64,000 nt of DNA from a virus. The notes beneath the pieces were generated by a model. That model saw only the letters and a program-made list of their open reading frames with translations, did not search any database and was not told the origin of the DNA. The DNA is taken from the IMG/VR virus record IMGVR_UViG_3300042566_001028, positions 1 to 64,000 of that record. One strand, given 5' to 3'. A program made the translations under genes and the position numbers. Below, piece after piece: positions 1-8,565 of the stretch; the first letter of the stretch is position 1, and each line of letters begins with the position of its first letter.

Positions 1-2
1 AA

Positions 3-33
3 TTTGGAGAATTAAGATATTTTTCTTATATTT
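3..33 (+). promoter_or_regulatory. Phage promoter (TTTGG-N19-TATATTT)
   Basis: The -35-like TTTGG is at 3-7 and the -10-like TATATTT at 27-33, separated by 19 nt. The same layout recurs about 15 times in the window. The ATG of the next gene is only 5 nt past the -10 element, so the transcript is probably leaderless. Confidence 0.75.
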
Positions 34-38
34 GATTT

Positions 39-353
39 ATGTCAATAAGAAAGAGATATAAACCAATCCAAATAACGGCTGATGACCCTTCGGATATTTT
101 TGAAACAAATAGACGAGAACTTGCAAAAGCAATCGTAGAAGGTATTCAACATGGTTTAAGAACTAAAAAGAAGAGAGTTGATTTTGCAAAAGTCTTAATT
201 AAAGGAATCATTGTCATTACACTATCAATTGATAGTAGAGAATTTTCAGAACTTTTAGAAGAACAATTACAGGTTCTTATTGATTTTGAGGAGTATGAAT
301 CTTGTGCGTTAGTTGTTAAATTACAAAATAAATTAAATAAACAAAAAGTATAG
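39..353 (+). CDS. Hypothetical protein, 104 aa
   Basis: I do not recognise this protein. It is a soluble, charged protein of 104 residues with no signal peptide. The N-terminus is basic (RKRYK), the middle has a KKKR patch, and the C-terminal half is rich in Glu and Leu and probably helical. It is the first gene after a strong promoter at 3-33; the ATG at 39 lies 5 nt from the -10 element, which suggests leaderless translation. Four more small genes follow within a few bases of each other, as in a phage early operon. Confidence 0.75.
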   Translation: MSIRKRYKPIQITADDPSDIFETNRRELAKAIVEGIQHGLRTKKKRVDFAKVLIKGIIVITLSIDSREFSELLEEQLQVLIDFEEYESCALVVKLQNKLNKQKV

Positions 354-355
354 GT

Positions 356-598
356 ATGGAAAAATTAGAACTTTACGAAAAATGTATAATGTGTAATATG
401 GAGACTACTATATTAAAAACCACTCATGTCGATTTTAGATATGGATATGTGGAAGGAGCAGGACAATTGTGTAGAGAATGTTATTTAAAAGAAGATAGAA
501 ATTTAATTACAATTAATAGTAGATTAATAATAGATACCCCAAATGATATGGAACTTGGAAAAAAAGTTAGACAAATATATTGGGATAGTAAAAAATAA
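356..598 (+). CDS. Small zinc-ribbon-like protein, 80 aa
   Basis: Two CxxC knuckles are visible, at about residues 10-13 (CIMC) and 39-42 (CREC), spaced as in a small zinc ribbon. The C-terminal half has no recognised domain. It starts 2 nt after the previous stop, so it is likely translated in the same operon. Small zinc-ribbon proteins are frequent among phage early genes, where some bind nucleic acid or host polymerase; the partner here cannot be told from sequence. Confidence 0.7.
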   Translation: MEKLELYEKCIMCNMETTILKTTHVDFRYGYVEGAGQLCRECYLKEDRNLITINSRLIIDTPNDMELGKKVRQIYWDSKK

Positions 599-601
599 GT
601 T

Positions 602-895
602 ATGGCAGAAAAGAAAAAAGATTCGGAGTTATTTTTAGGTGGAGGACACTTAAATATTCAATCGACACAATACGTTGAAACCTACAATTCATTAAAATTG
701 ATAACAATTACAGACGGAGCAATTGAATTAAATGTAGAAATAAAAGCCGATTTTAGTAAGATACCTGAAAAGTATCACGAAGTATTTTTAAATATGTTTT
801 CATCAAAATATGTAGGAACAACGTCATTTGGAGATAATCCATTTAGTTTATGTAAACCTGCACCTAAAAGAAAATGGTATCAAATCTGGAAATAA
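602..895 (+). CDS. Hypothetical protein, 97 aa
   Basis: I do not recognise this protein. It has no signal peptide or membrane segment. The middle (residues about 20-65) alternates hydrophobic and polar residues as in beta strands, and the C-terminus is basic and aromatic (KRKWYQIWK). The start is preceded by AAGTT directly abutting the ATG, a motif seen before many genes here. It lies in the small-gene operon at 39-1375. Confidence 0.7.
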   Translation: MAEKKKDSELFLGGGHLNIQSTQYVETYNSLKLITITDGAIELNVEIKADFSKIPEKYHEVFLNMFSSKYVGTTSFGDNPFSLCKPAPKRKWYQIWK

Positions 896-898
896 TAT

Positions 899-1132
899 AT
901 GAATAAAGCATCTGAAATATTTCTAAGTTGGAGACGTGCAGCAAACCCAACACCCGAACAAACTATGTTGGCCGGTAAAAGATATACCATATGTCAAACC
1001 TGTCCATCAAAACAACCTTCCATAGTATTTACAGAAATATGTGGTGAATGTGGTTGTCCATTAGGTAAAAAAATATTTACACCTATTATGGGTAGTTGTG
1101 ATTTAGGAAAATGGAATAAAGTAGAAAATTAA
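899..1132 (+). CDS. Small cysteine-rich zinc-binding protein, 77 aa
   Basis: Residues about 32-67 contain a CxxC knuckle (CQTC), a CGECGC cluster and one further Cys, a layout typical of a small rubredoxin or zinc-ribbon-like fold. Related short proteins with the pattern CxxCP...CGECGCPL are common in phages, including T4-like ones, but I know of no assigned role. It sits 3 nt after the upstream stop and belongs to the early small-gene operon. Confidence 0.7.
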   Translation: MNKASEIFLSWRRAANPTPEQTMLAGKRYTICQTCPSKQPSIVFTEICGECGCPLGKKIFTPIMGSCDLGKWNKVEN

Positions 1133-1144
1133 AAAATAAGTTAT

Positions 1145-1375
1145 ATGTCGGATATAAAAGAAATGGTAAATGGCCCTCAACACTATGGGGGAGTAGACAA
1201 TCCATATGAAGTAATTAAAGTATGTGAAGCATGGGGATTAGACAAAGATGCATACCTATTCAATGTAGTCAAATATGTTGCAAGAGCAGGTAAAAAAGAC
1301 CCTCAAAAGGAACTGGAAGACCTCAAAAAAGCTGTATTTTACCTCGAAAGAAAGGTAAAAAACCTACAAAAATAA
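1145..1375 (+). CDS. DUF3310 protein (phage nucleotide kinase-like), 76 aa
   Basis: The sequence follows the DUF3310 pattern closely: N-terminal PxHYGG, then PYEVIKVCEAWGLD, then FNVVKYVARAGKKD and a C-terminal helix ending LERKV. This family is widespread in phages, and phage T7 gp1.7, which acts on nucleotides, is usually grouped with it; activity here is inferred only. It is the last gene of the first operon, followed directly by the promoter at 1377-1407. Confidence 0.85.
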   Translation: MSDIKEMVNGPQHYGGVDNPYEVIKVCEAWGLDKDAYLFNVVKYVARAGKKDPQKELEDLKKAVFYLERKVKNLQK

Positions 1376-1376
1376 A

Positions 1377-1407
1377 TTTGGTAATGTGGAAAAATAGTCG
1401 TATATTT
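1377..1407 (+). promoter_or_regulatory. Phage promoter upstream of ssDNA-binding protein
   Basis: TTTGG at 1377-1381 and TATATTT at 1401-1407 are 19 nt apart, with TCG just before the -10 as in most copies. It drives the replication block beginning with the gp32-like gene at 1507, leaving a leader of about 95 nt. Confidence 0.8.
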
Positions 1408-1420
1408 ATAGTAATAAAAG

Positions 1421-1474
1421 ATGAAAAAGTTATATTTAGATATAGGAATATCGCGATATAAACCTCAACTTTAA
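1421..1474 (+). CDS. Possible 17-aa leader peptide (uORF)
   Basis: A short open frame of 17 codons begins 13 nt after the -10 element and ends 32 nt before the SSB start. A perfect 12-bp palindrome (ATATCGCGATAT, 1448-1459) lies inside it. T4 gp32 represses its own translation by binding its leader, so a regulatory leader here is plausible, but the frame is so short that it could be chance. Confidence 0.25.
   Translation: MKKLYLDIGISRYKPQL
1448..1459. promoter_or_regulatory. Perfect 12-bp palindrome in SSB leader
   Basis: ATATCGCGATAT is self-complementary and lies between the promoter and the SSB start codon. It could be an operator or an RNA hairpin; only its symmetry and position support this. 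Confidence 0.3.
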
Positions 1475-1506
1475 AAACAAATTTTAAACCTTAAAAACAA
1501 AAAACA

Positions 1507-2349
1507 ATGGACATTTCATTGGCTCTAAAGAGATTTAGCTCTTTACAAAACAACACTAAAAAGTCGGATTCAATCTTTAAACCGGCAAACGGAAAATCTC
1601 AAGTGAGAATCGTTCCTTACAAGTTCAACAAAGACATTCCTTTCATTGAACTTTACTTTCACTACAACATTAACAATAAGACTTATTTGAGTCCAATGTC
1701 ATTTGGTAGACCTGACCCTATCGTTGAGTTTGCAGAAAAACTTAAGAGAACAGGTGATACTGATGATTGGAAAGCAGGTAAGAAAATGGAACCAAAGTTA
1801 AGAACTTTCGTACCAGTTATCGTAAGAGGTAAAGAATCAGAGGGAGTAAAATTCTGGGGATTCGGTAAGACAGTTTATCAAGATATCTTAGGATATATTG
1901 CTGACCCTGATTACGGAGATATTACAGACCCAAACACAGGTAGAGATATCGTATTGGAAGTAATGTCAGCAGAAGAGTCTAATGCATCTTATCCAACAAC
2001 AACAATCAGAGTTAAACCTGCAACATCTAAATTAGCAGATTCTCCGGAAACTATTCAACAATTATTAGATGGTCAAAAAGAAATTACTGAATTATATCAG
2101 GAGTTATCTTACGCAGAATTAAAGTCAGTTTTAGAAAATTGGTTAAATCCATCGGCAGCAGTTAATGATGAAATCGTTGAGGAATTAGAAGCACCAAAAC
2201 CAAAAGCAGTAGTTGCAACTCCAACACAACCAATGGTTGACTTAGGTGGAACATCTGATATTAGTGGTGACTTACCTTGGGAAAAGGAAGAAGCTCCTAA
2301 ACAAAAAGATGATGTAGCATCAGCATTTGATGATTTATTTAACAATTAA
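1507..2349 (+). CDS. Single-stranded DNA-binding protein, T4 gp32-like
   Basis: The 280-aa protein matches the gp32 group: a short N-terminal region for cooperative binding, a core from about residue 30 to 210 with OB-fold-like strands and aromatic patches (KFWGFGKTVYQDILGYI), and a very acidic C-terminal tail ending AFDDLFNN that in T4 contacts replication partners. No zinc-binding Cys set is visible, so it may be a zinc-free variant as in marine T4-like phages. It coats single-stranded DNA at replication and recombination forks. It is followed at 14 nt by UvsX, its expected partner. Confidence 0.88.
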   Translation: MDISLALKRFSSLQNNTKKSDSIFKPANGKSQVRIVPYKFNKDIPFIELYFHYNINNKTYLSPMSFGRPDPIVEFAEKLKRTGDTDDWKAGKKMEPKLRTFVPVIVRGKESEGVKFWGFGKTVYQDILGYIADPDYGDITDPNTGRDIVLEVMSAEESNASYPTTTIRVKPATSKLADSPETIQQLLDGQKEITELYQELSYAELKSVLENWLNPSAAVNDEIVEELEAPKPKAVVATPTQPMVDLGGTSDISGDLPWEKEEAPKQKDDVASAFDDLFNN

Positions 2350-2362
2350 TAATTAGGTTACA

Positions 2363-3469
2363 ATGGCCAAAAGAGAAGAGGATTTAGCAAGTATTCTTGC
2401 TGATTCATTAAACAAACAAAATAAGGATGGTAAGATTGCCTACTTTCTAAATGATGAAGGTGGTGATGCTCCTACCAATGTTAAAGATTGGATTTCAACT
2501 GGTAATGCTATGTTGGATGTTGCAATCTCTAATAGACCTTATGGTGGCTTCCCTGTTGGACGTATATGTGAGATTACGGGTTTAGAGCAGAGTGGAAAAT
2601 CTCTGCTCTCTGCCCATATTCTTGCAGAAACACAACGTAAAGGTGGAGTAGCCGTATTGATTGATACCGAAACTGCGGTAAGTAGAGAATATTTAGAAGC
2701 AATCGGAGTAGATATTTCAAAACTATTATATGTTTCAGTTGACACCGTCGAAGGTATTTTTGAAGCATGTGAAACAATTATTGAAAAGGTTAGAACAGGA
2801 GACAAAGATAGATTAGTTACAATTGTAGTCGATTCAGTAGCAGCAGCATCTTCAAAGAAAGAGATGGAAGCCGATTACGATAAAGATGGTTACGCAACTG
2901 ATAAGGCAATTATCATTTCAAAAGCAATGAGAAAGATTACCAATATGATTGGTCGTCAATCAATTGCATTAGTATTCACAAATCAATTAAGACAGAAAAT
3001 GAACGCAATGTTCGGTGACCCTTGGACAACATCCGGTGGTAAAGCACTTGCATTTCATGCTTCGGTTAGATTGAGATTAAAGAATATGGGCCAACTTAAA
3101 GCCGGTGATAGAATCGTAGGTATCAAAGTTCGTTGTCAGGTTATTAAAAACAGAATGGGCCCACCATTGAGACACGCAGATTTCGATATATTCTTTGATA
3201 GAGGTATTGACAATTATGGTGGATGGTTATCAGTAATGAAAGACGCCAAAATTGTAAAGCAAGCAGGAGCTTGGTATGAATACATCGACATTGATAGTGG
3301 TGAAGTTATGAAGTTTCAATCAAAGGATTTTCCAAAGATGTTAGAAAATCAAGAACTAAAAGACCAAATCTATGTAAGGATTTGTGAGGCAACAATATTA
3401 TTATATAAGAACAATTCCAATTCGGATGAAGTTGAAGTAACAACGGACGAAGCAAATGAGTCAGATTAA
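2363..3469 (+). CDS. uvsX: UvsX/RecA-like recombinase
   Basis: A 368-aa RecA-fold ATPase. The Walker A motif GLEQSGKS is at residues 73-80, Walker B (LVTIVVDS) at about 151-158, and FTNQLRQKM followed by TTSGGKAL corresponds to the L1/L2 DNA-binding region. The C-terminus is acidic. T4 UvsX catalyses strand exchange on gp32-coated DNA and primes recombination-dependent replication. The gene overlaps the next one by 14 nt. No UvsY is recognisable in the window. Confidence 0.93.
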   Translation: MAKREEDLASILADSLNKQNKDGKIAYFLNDEGGDAPTNVKDWISTGNAMLDVAISNRPYGGFPVGRICEITGLEQSGKSLLSAHILAETQRKGGVAVLIDTETAVSREYLEAIGVDISKLLYVSVDTVEGIFEACETIIEKVRTGDKDRLVTIVVDSVAAASSKKEMEADYDKDGYATDKAIIISKAMRKITNMIGRQSIALVFTNQLRQKMNAMFGDPWTTSGGKALAFHASVRLRLKNMGQLKAGDRIVGIKVRCQVIKNRMGPPLRHADFDIFFDRGIDNYGGWLSVMKDAKIVKQAGAWYEYIDIDSGEVMKFQSKDFPKMLENQELKDQIYVRICEATILLYKNNSNSDEVEVTTDEANESD

Positions 3470-4514
3470 CAAAAAGTATTTAGATATACTAAAAGAAATA
3501 GATGAAGAACATAAAGGATTTGGAGATTTGCAACGCAACTCTAAAACTTTAGTAATTGATGGTCTTAATACCTTCATTCGTTCTTGGTCAACTGCACCTA
3601 ATCTTAACGATAATGGTGACCATATTGGAGGCATAGTCGGTACTTTAAAAAGTATCGGCTTTGCAATCCGCACAATTAACCCCACAAGAGTTGTCGTTGT
3701 TTTTGACGGCAAAGGTGGTTCACAAAGTAGAAAAGACATATATTCTGGTTACAAATCAGAGAGAGGCAAGAACAAAATCAAAATGAGATTGAATCGTGCC
3801 GCATCTATTGAAATGAATCCAGAAGAAGAAAGTGCATCAATGAAAAGACAAATGTCTGCATTGGGTGAATTGCTTTCATCATTACCTGTTTCTATTATGA
3901 TTTACGATGGAATTGAAGCAGATGATGTTATGGCGTATATTGCAACAACCCTACGACAAGAAAACGAAAAGGTTGTGATAATGAGTACGGATAAGGATTT
4001 CCTTCAATTGGTAAATAAAGATGTGAGTGTATATTCACCATCTAAAAAGAAAGTTTACAATATTCCAGAAGTAGTAGAAGAATTTGGTATTCATCCACAC
4101 AATTTCATTAATTTCAGAATGATTGACGGAGACAAATCCGACAATGTAGAAGGTATTAGTGGATTGGGTGTTAAATCGATTATGAAAGCATTTCCAATGT
4201 TAACGGAACACCAATTAGTTGATACTACCGATATGGTTAATTATGTAAACACATTAACAAAAAAATCAAAAGCACACGAATTATTCTTAGATAATTTGGA
4301 AATTTGCGAAAGAAATCGTAAATTGATGCAGTTAGCAGAACCAACATTTAGTGGTAATCTCCGTATGAAAATTATGGATAGATACAACGAACCTACTACC
4401 AAATTTGACAAACAAACTTTCTTAAAGTATGGTTTGAAGAATAGAATATTAGAAGGTTTCCCAAATGTGTTGGACTGGTTACAATCAACATTTTCACATA
4501 TAGCAAAATTTTAA
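3456..4514 (+). CDS. 5'-3' exonuclease / RNase H (FEN-type), T4 RNase H-like
   Basis: A 352-aa PIN-like flap nuclease. Metal-binding motifs are in order: DGLN at about residue 35, FDGKGG at about 85, EADD at about 154-157, STDKDF at about 178 and DGDKSDN at about 225, followed by a helix-hairpin-helix (GISGLGVKS). The N-terminal extension of about 30 residues is charged. The T4 counterpart removes RNA primers and flaps from lagging strands. The start overlaps the UvsX end, indicating coupled translation. Confidence 0.92.
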   Translation: MSQINKKYLDILKEIDEEHKGFGDLQRNSKTLVIDGLNTFIRSWSTAPNLNDNGDHIGGIVGTLKSIGFAIRTINPTRVVVVFDGKGGSQSRKDIYSGYKSERGKNKIKMRLNRAASIEMNPEEESASMKRQMSALGELLSSLPVSIMIYDGIEADDVMAYIATTLRQENEKVVIMSTDKDFLQLVNKDVSVYSPSKKKVYNIPEVVEEFGIHPHNFINFRMIDGDKSDNVEGISGLGVKSIMKAFPMLTEHQLVDTTDMVNYVNTLTKKSKAHELFLDNLEICERNRKLMQLAEPTFSGNLRMKIMDRYNEPTTKFDKQTFLKYGLKNRILEGFPNVLDWLQSTFSHIAKF

Positions 4515-4526
4515 AAACAAAAAGTT

Positions 4527-4841
4527 ATGGCAAAGTCAGTAGACAAATTAGCAAAACCATTAGGAGACAGAGTTCTTTTAACGGAATTAGAAGCAGAGGC
4601 ATCAAAAACTGCCGGTGGTATCATTATCCCAGATAGTGCAAAATCGGAAGATGTAAAAAGAGCAAAAGTAGAAGCCGTAGGTGACGGAATCTATACACAA
4701 AGTGGAGTAGCAATTCCAATGAGTGTAAAAGTAGGTGATGAAGTAATCCTTCCACCATATCATCAAGGAGTAGAAATTAAAGTAGGTGGTAACAAATACA
4801 TCTTACTTAGAGAATCAGAATTATTAATGGTTATTAGATAA
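4527..4841 (+). CDS. groES: Co-chaperonin GroES
   Basis: The 104-aa protein has all GroES landmarks: PLGDRVLL near the N-terminus, a mobile loop region KTAGGIIIPDSA at about residues 26-37 that binds GroEL, and the C-terminal KYILLRESELLMVI strand. Length is normal for the family (95-100 aa plus a few N-terminal residues). A full GroEL is encoded 35 kb downstream (39520), so the phage carries a complete chaperonin pair. T4 gp31 replaces host GroES for capsid folding; here the sequence is much closer to bacterial GroES than gp31 is. Confidence 0.96.
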   Translation: MAKSVDKLAKPLGDRVLLTELEAEASKTAGGIIIPDSAKSEDVKRAKVEAVGDGIYTQSGVAIPMSVKVGDEVILPPYHQGVEIKVGGNKYILLRESELLMVIR

Positions 4842-4863
4842 CATAAAAACATGGAGGTCAACA

Positions 4864-5019
4864 ATGAAGTGTCTTAAAAGTAATAAAACAGGAAAAATTA
4901 TTAGAGTATCTGATAAAGATGCCAATAATGCAACGAGTGAGTGGAAGTTCATTCCAAAAAGTGAATGGAAAGCTGCAACAAGAAAAGTAAAAGTAGAAAC
5001 CGATAAAATAGAAGCATAA
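4864..5019 (+). CDS. Small hypothetical protein, 51 aa
   Basis: A short, basic protein (starts MKCLKSNKTGKIIRVSD) of 51 codons. A GGAGG Shine-Dalgarno is at 4852-4856, 7 nt before the ATG, one of few in the window. The stop overlaps the helicase ATG as TAATG, so it is likely coupled to it. A single Trp-rich turn (SEWKFIPKSEWK) is the only notable feature. I know similar short phage proteins but no function. Confidence 0.75.
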   Translation: MKCLKSNKTGKIIRVSDKDANNATSEWKFIPKSEWKAATRKVKVETDKIEA

Positions 5020-6377
5020 TGCAAGAAGTAGATACACTAGTCAAATATGGCCAGGGTTATCAATCTAAAGTTGTAGCTGCACTTATCACGGATGTAAAAT
5101 TTTTAGAACAAGTTGGTGAAATTACTAAACCTGCATTTTTTGAATCTCAAGCAAACCAATGGATTATAGGTGAAGTCCAACATTACTTTGATGAGTATAG
5201 AACAGTTCCGACAATGGAAGTGTTTAAGATTAAAGTCGGTGCAATAGAGGATAAGGGATTGAAGTTAACTGTAGTAGAACAATTAAAGAATGTTTACTTA
5301 CAGGTTGGTTGTGAGGATATGCCTTATGTAAAAAAGGAGTATCTAACATTTTGTAAAAACCAAAAAGTTAAAGAAGCCCTATTCAAATCAGTAGACTTAC
5401 TCAAAAACGGACAATACGAACAAATCATAGATACAATGATGAAGGCATCCAAAGTGGGTGTTGAATCTGATTTGGGTTTAGATTTTATTGAAGATTTTGA
5501 AAGTATATTAGAGAATGTCAAACGAGATTCGTGTCCTACGGGTTGGTCAGTAATTGATGAACTTATGGATGGTGGTTTAGGTCCCGGCGAATTAGGTGTA
5601 GTAATGGCTCCATCGGGTATCGGTAAAAGTTGGTTCTTATCTAAAATAGCATGTTCTGCTTTGGAAAAGGGTATTGATGTAATACATTATACTTTGGAAT
5701 TATCAGAAAGTTATGTAGGACAAAGATACATCACAATTTTAACGGGTATTCCAACAACCGACCAGAAAGATAGAAAGGATGAGATTATCAGAAAGGTAAA
5801 ACAAGTTCCAGGTAGAGTTCGTATTAAGTATTATCCACCACAATTTGCATCTGCTAAAACAATTGCAGCTCACATTGAAAAGATAAAACAAACCGGATTC
5901 AAACCAAAACTTATCATTATTGACTACGCAGATTTATTAAAGAGTGGAAATGGTAACAGGGATGGTCTTTATGCTGAATTAGGTGGGATATATGAGGAGT
6001 TAAGAGGTTTGAGTGGTGAAACACTTATCCCGATTTGGACAGCAACACAGACCAATAGAGCAGCAATAGACCACGAAGTTATTGGGGCAGATTCGGTAGG
6101 TGATTCATATAAGAAAGTTCAAACTGCAGATTTCATTATGTCGGTTAGTAGAAAAACAAAGGATAAGTTATCAAACACAGGTCGTATTCATATTGTCAAA
6201 AATAGATTTGGTCCTGATGGTTTAACATTTCCTGCAAAAATTGACACCTTTACAGGTACAATGGATGTATTTGCAGCAACATCGGTGGATGGTATGGCAT
6301 CAACTAGAGATAGTAAAAGTGGTGAAGGATTAGAGAAAAAACTCCTACATAAAAAGTATGTGGAGAATATGGGATAA
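5019..6377 (+). CDS. Replicative DNA helicase, DnaB / T4 gp41-like
   Basis: A 452-aa RecA-like hexameric helicase. The N-terminal domain (about 1-150) is helical; the motor starts at GWSVIDELMDGGLGPGELG. Walker A APSGIGKS lies at about residues 197-204, Walker B LIIIDYADLL at about 298-307, and a TQTNR sensor motif follows. It would unwind the fork ahead of the polymerase and recruit a primase. No primase gene is visible in the window, so it is encoded elsewhere or supplied differently. Confidence 0.93.
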   Translation: MQEVDTLVKYGQGYQSKVVAALITDVKFLEQVGEITKPAFFESQANQWIIGEVQHYFDEYRTVPTMEVFKIKVGAIEDKGLKLTVVEQLKNVYLQVGCEDMPYVKKEYLTFCKNQKVKEALFKSVDLLKNGQYEQIIDTMMKASKVGVESDLGLDFIEDFESILENVKRDSCPTGWSVIDELMDGGLGPGELGVVMAPSGIGKSWFLSKIACSALEKGIDVIHYTLELSESYVGQRYITILTGIPTTDQKDRKDEIIRKVKQVPGRVRIKYYPPQFASAKTIAAHIEKIKQTGFKPKLIIIDYADLLKSGNGNRDGLYAELGGIYEELRGLSGETLIPIWTATQTNRAAIDHEVIGADSVGDSYKKVQTADFIMSVSRKTKDKLSNTGRIHIVKNRFGPDGLTFPAKIDTFTGTMDVFAATSVDGMASTRDSKSGEGLEKKLLHKKYVENMG

Positions 6378-6539
6378 GTATAAAAAAATTAAAAAAAGTG
6401 TGAATAAATATTTTTGAAAAAACCTAAAATTAACTAAAGAAAATGGGGTATAACAGTAGTCTAGTCCATATATATCTTTACATTTCCCACTTTTTAGGGG
6501 AAAATATTTACTAACTAAAATTAAAAATTTACAAACAAA
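6378..6539. promoter_or_regulatory. 162-nt leader of ribonucleotide reductase with hairpin
   Basis: No standard promoter is evident. A hairpin with a 6-bp stem (TTTCCC at 6483-6488, GGGAAA at 6498-6503) lies 37 nt before the start codon, followed by an A-rich leader. It is too short and lacks the conserved boxes for a cobalamin riboswitch, although the downstream enzyme is B12-dependent. Confidence 0.3.
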
Positions 6540-8396
6540 ATGGACATTTCAAACAAAATCCTTTCAGAAATTACGGTTTATATGAAGTATGCAAAATACA
6601 GACCCGAATTACAAAGGAGAGAGACGTGGGAGGAATTGGTTACAAGAAATATGGAAATGCATATTAAAAAGTATCCACAATTAGAACAAGAGATTAGAGA
6701 TAACTACAAATTCGTATATGATAAGAAGTGTTTACCATCTATGCGTTCAATGCAGTTCGCAGGTAAACCGATTGAAATGTCACCAAATAGAATTTACAAT
6801 TGTGCATTTGCACCAATAGATGATTGGAGAGTATTTTCTGAAATTATGTTCTTACTATTAGGTGGAACAGGTGTTGGTTATTCAGTTCAAAAACATCACG
6901 TTGAAGCATTGCCTGAAATTAGAAAACCAAATGCAGACAAAACTCGTAGATTCCTTATTGGAGATTCTATTGAAGGATGGGCAGATTCAATTTCAGTATT
7001 GGTTAAAGCATATTTCTTTGGCGGAAGTAAACCACAATTTGACTTTAGAGATATTAGAGCAAAAGGAGCAAGATTAATTACATCAGGTGGTAAAGCACCA
7101 GGACCTCAACCTCTAAAAGAATGTCTTATTAAATTAGAAGGTATTTTAGATGCAAAAAAAGATGGCGATAAATTATCTCCATTGGAAGTACATGATATGG
7201 TTTGTCATATTGCAGATGCAGTATTGGCAGGTGGTATTAGAAGAGCTGCATTAATTTCTTTGTTCTCTGCAAATGACGAACAAATGATTAGTTGTAAGAG
7301 TGGAGCTTGGTGGGAAACAAATCCACAAAGAGGTAGAGCAAATAACTCAGCAGTATTGATGAGACATAAGATTGACAAACCTTACTTTATGGATTTGTGG
7401 AAAAGAATTGAAGCAAGTGGAGCAGGTGAACCTGGTATCTACTTATCAAACGACAAAGATTGGGGAACTAATCCATGTTGTGAGATTGCATTGAGACCTT
7501 TCCAATTCTGTAATTTATGTGAAGTAAATGTAAGTGATGTAGTTGACCAAGACGATTTGAACGCAAGAGTTAAAGCAGCATCATTCATTGGAACATTACA
7601 AGCGGGTTATACTGATTTCCATTACTTAAGACCAATCTGGCAAAGAACAACTGAAAAGGACGCACTTATTGGTGTATCTATGACAGGTATCGGAAGTGGT
7701 GCAGTTTTGAAAATGAATATGAAAGAAGCAGCAAAAGTTGTGAAAGTTGAAAATACAAGAGTGGCGGATATGTTAAGTATCAATCCATCTGCAAGAACTA
7801 CAACAGTTAAACCGGCAGGAACAACATCATTGACATTAGGAACCAGTTCGGGCATTCACGCTTGGCATAATGATTACTATATTCGTAGAGTAAGAGTAGG
7901 TAAGAACGAAGCAATTTATTCTCACTTATTATTAAATCATCCAGAATTAGTAGAAGATGAATATTTTAGACCACATGATACCGCAGTAATTGGTATTCCA
8001 CAAAAGGCACCATCGGATGCAATTTTTAGAACTGAATCTCCAATTCAATTATTAGAGAGAGTTAAAAAAGTACATGGTGAATGGATTAAACCAGGTCATA
8101 GAACAGGAAACAACACACACAATGTATCTGCAACTGTTTCAATTAGAGAACATGAGTGGGATGCAGTTGGAGAGTGGATGTGGGAAAATAAAGAATTTTA
8201 TAATGGACTTTCGGTATTACCTTACGATGGTGGAACTTATATTCAAGCACCATTCGAAGATTGCACGAAAGAAAAATATGAAGAATTATTAAAAACACTT
8301 ACCGAAGTCGACTTAAGTAAAGTTATTGAAATCGAAGATAATACGGATTTATCGGGTGAGGTAGCTTGTGCAGGAGGTGCGTGTGAAGTTAAATAA
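6540..8396 (+). CDS. Adenosylcobalamin-dependent (class II) ribonucleotide reductase
   Basis: The 618-aa protein matches monomeric class II ribonucleotide reductases, which reduce ribonucleotides to deoxyribonucleotides without oxygen and without a second subunit. Visible landmarks are IYNCAF (N-terminal redox Cys), GGTGVGYSV, NPCCEIAL at about residue 310 (thiyl radical Cys region), then FCNLCEVNVSD, and a C-terminal CAGGAC pair that would be re-reduced by thioredoxin. It is somewhat shorter than the Lactobacillus enzyme. It needs host or environmental cobalamin. A thioredoxin gene follows 155 nt downstream and is the likely electron donor. Confidence 0.92.
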   Translation: MDISNKILSEITVYMKYAKYRPELQRRETWEELVTRNMEMHIKKYPQLEQEIRDNYKFVYDKKCLPSMRSMQFAGKPIEMSPNRIYNCAFAPIDDWRVFSEIMFLLLGGTGVGYSVQKHHVEALPEIRKPNADKTRRFLIGDSIEGWADSISVLVKAYFFGGSKPQFDFRDIRAKGARLITSGGKAPGPQPLKECLIKLEGILDAKKDGDKLSPLEVHDMVCHIADAVLAGGIRRAALISLFSANDEQMISCKSGAWWETNPQRGRANNSAVLMRHKIDKPYFMDLWKRIEASGAGEPGIYLSNDKDWGTNPCCEIALRPFQFCNLCEVNVSDVVDQDDLNARVKAASFIGTLQAGYTDFHYLRPIWQRTTEKDALIGVSMTGIGSGAVLKMNMKEAAKVVKVENTRVADMLSINPSARTTTVKPAGTTSLTLGTSSGIHAWHNDYYIRRVRVGKNEAIYSHLLLNHPELVEDEYFRPHDTAVIGIPQKAPSDAIFRTESPIQLLERVKKVHGEWIKPGHRTGNNTHNVSATVSIREHEWDAVGEWMWENKEFYNGLSVLPYDGGTYIQAPFEDCTKEKYEELLKTLTEVDLSKVIEIEDNTDLSGEVACAGGACEVK

Positions 8397-8565
8397 AGAT
8401 GATAAGGAATTATATTATTTGGAAAATGGTAAAGTGGTGTTCACTCCTGAGTATCACCTTAAGCGAGGTGATTGCTGTGGGAGTGGGTGCCGTCATTGTC
8501 CATATATTCCAGTTGGTATAAAAGGAAATAAAAATATAAAACAAAAACAAAATGGTAACAGTTAA
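8383..8565 (+). CDS. DUF5522 protein, cysteine-rich, 60 aa
   Basis: The core reads VFTPEYHLKRGDCCGSGCRHCPY, the diagnostic pattern of DUF5522, a small Bacteroidota protein with CC...C..C probably binding a metal. I place the start at GTG 8383, inside the end of the reductase gene, because GGAGG at 8373-8377 is well placed before it. The end overlaps thioredoxin by 14 nt. Position between reductase and thioredoxin suggests a redox or metal role, but no function is known. Confidence 0.75.
   Translation: MKLNKDDKELYYLENGKVVFTPEYHLKRGDCCGSGCRHCPYIPVGIKGNKNIKQKQNGNS

Noticed and set aside
6378-6539. Cobalamin riboswitch before the B12-dependent reductase
   Set aside because: The leader is too short and no B12-box-like sequence is seen.
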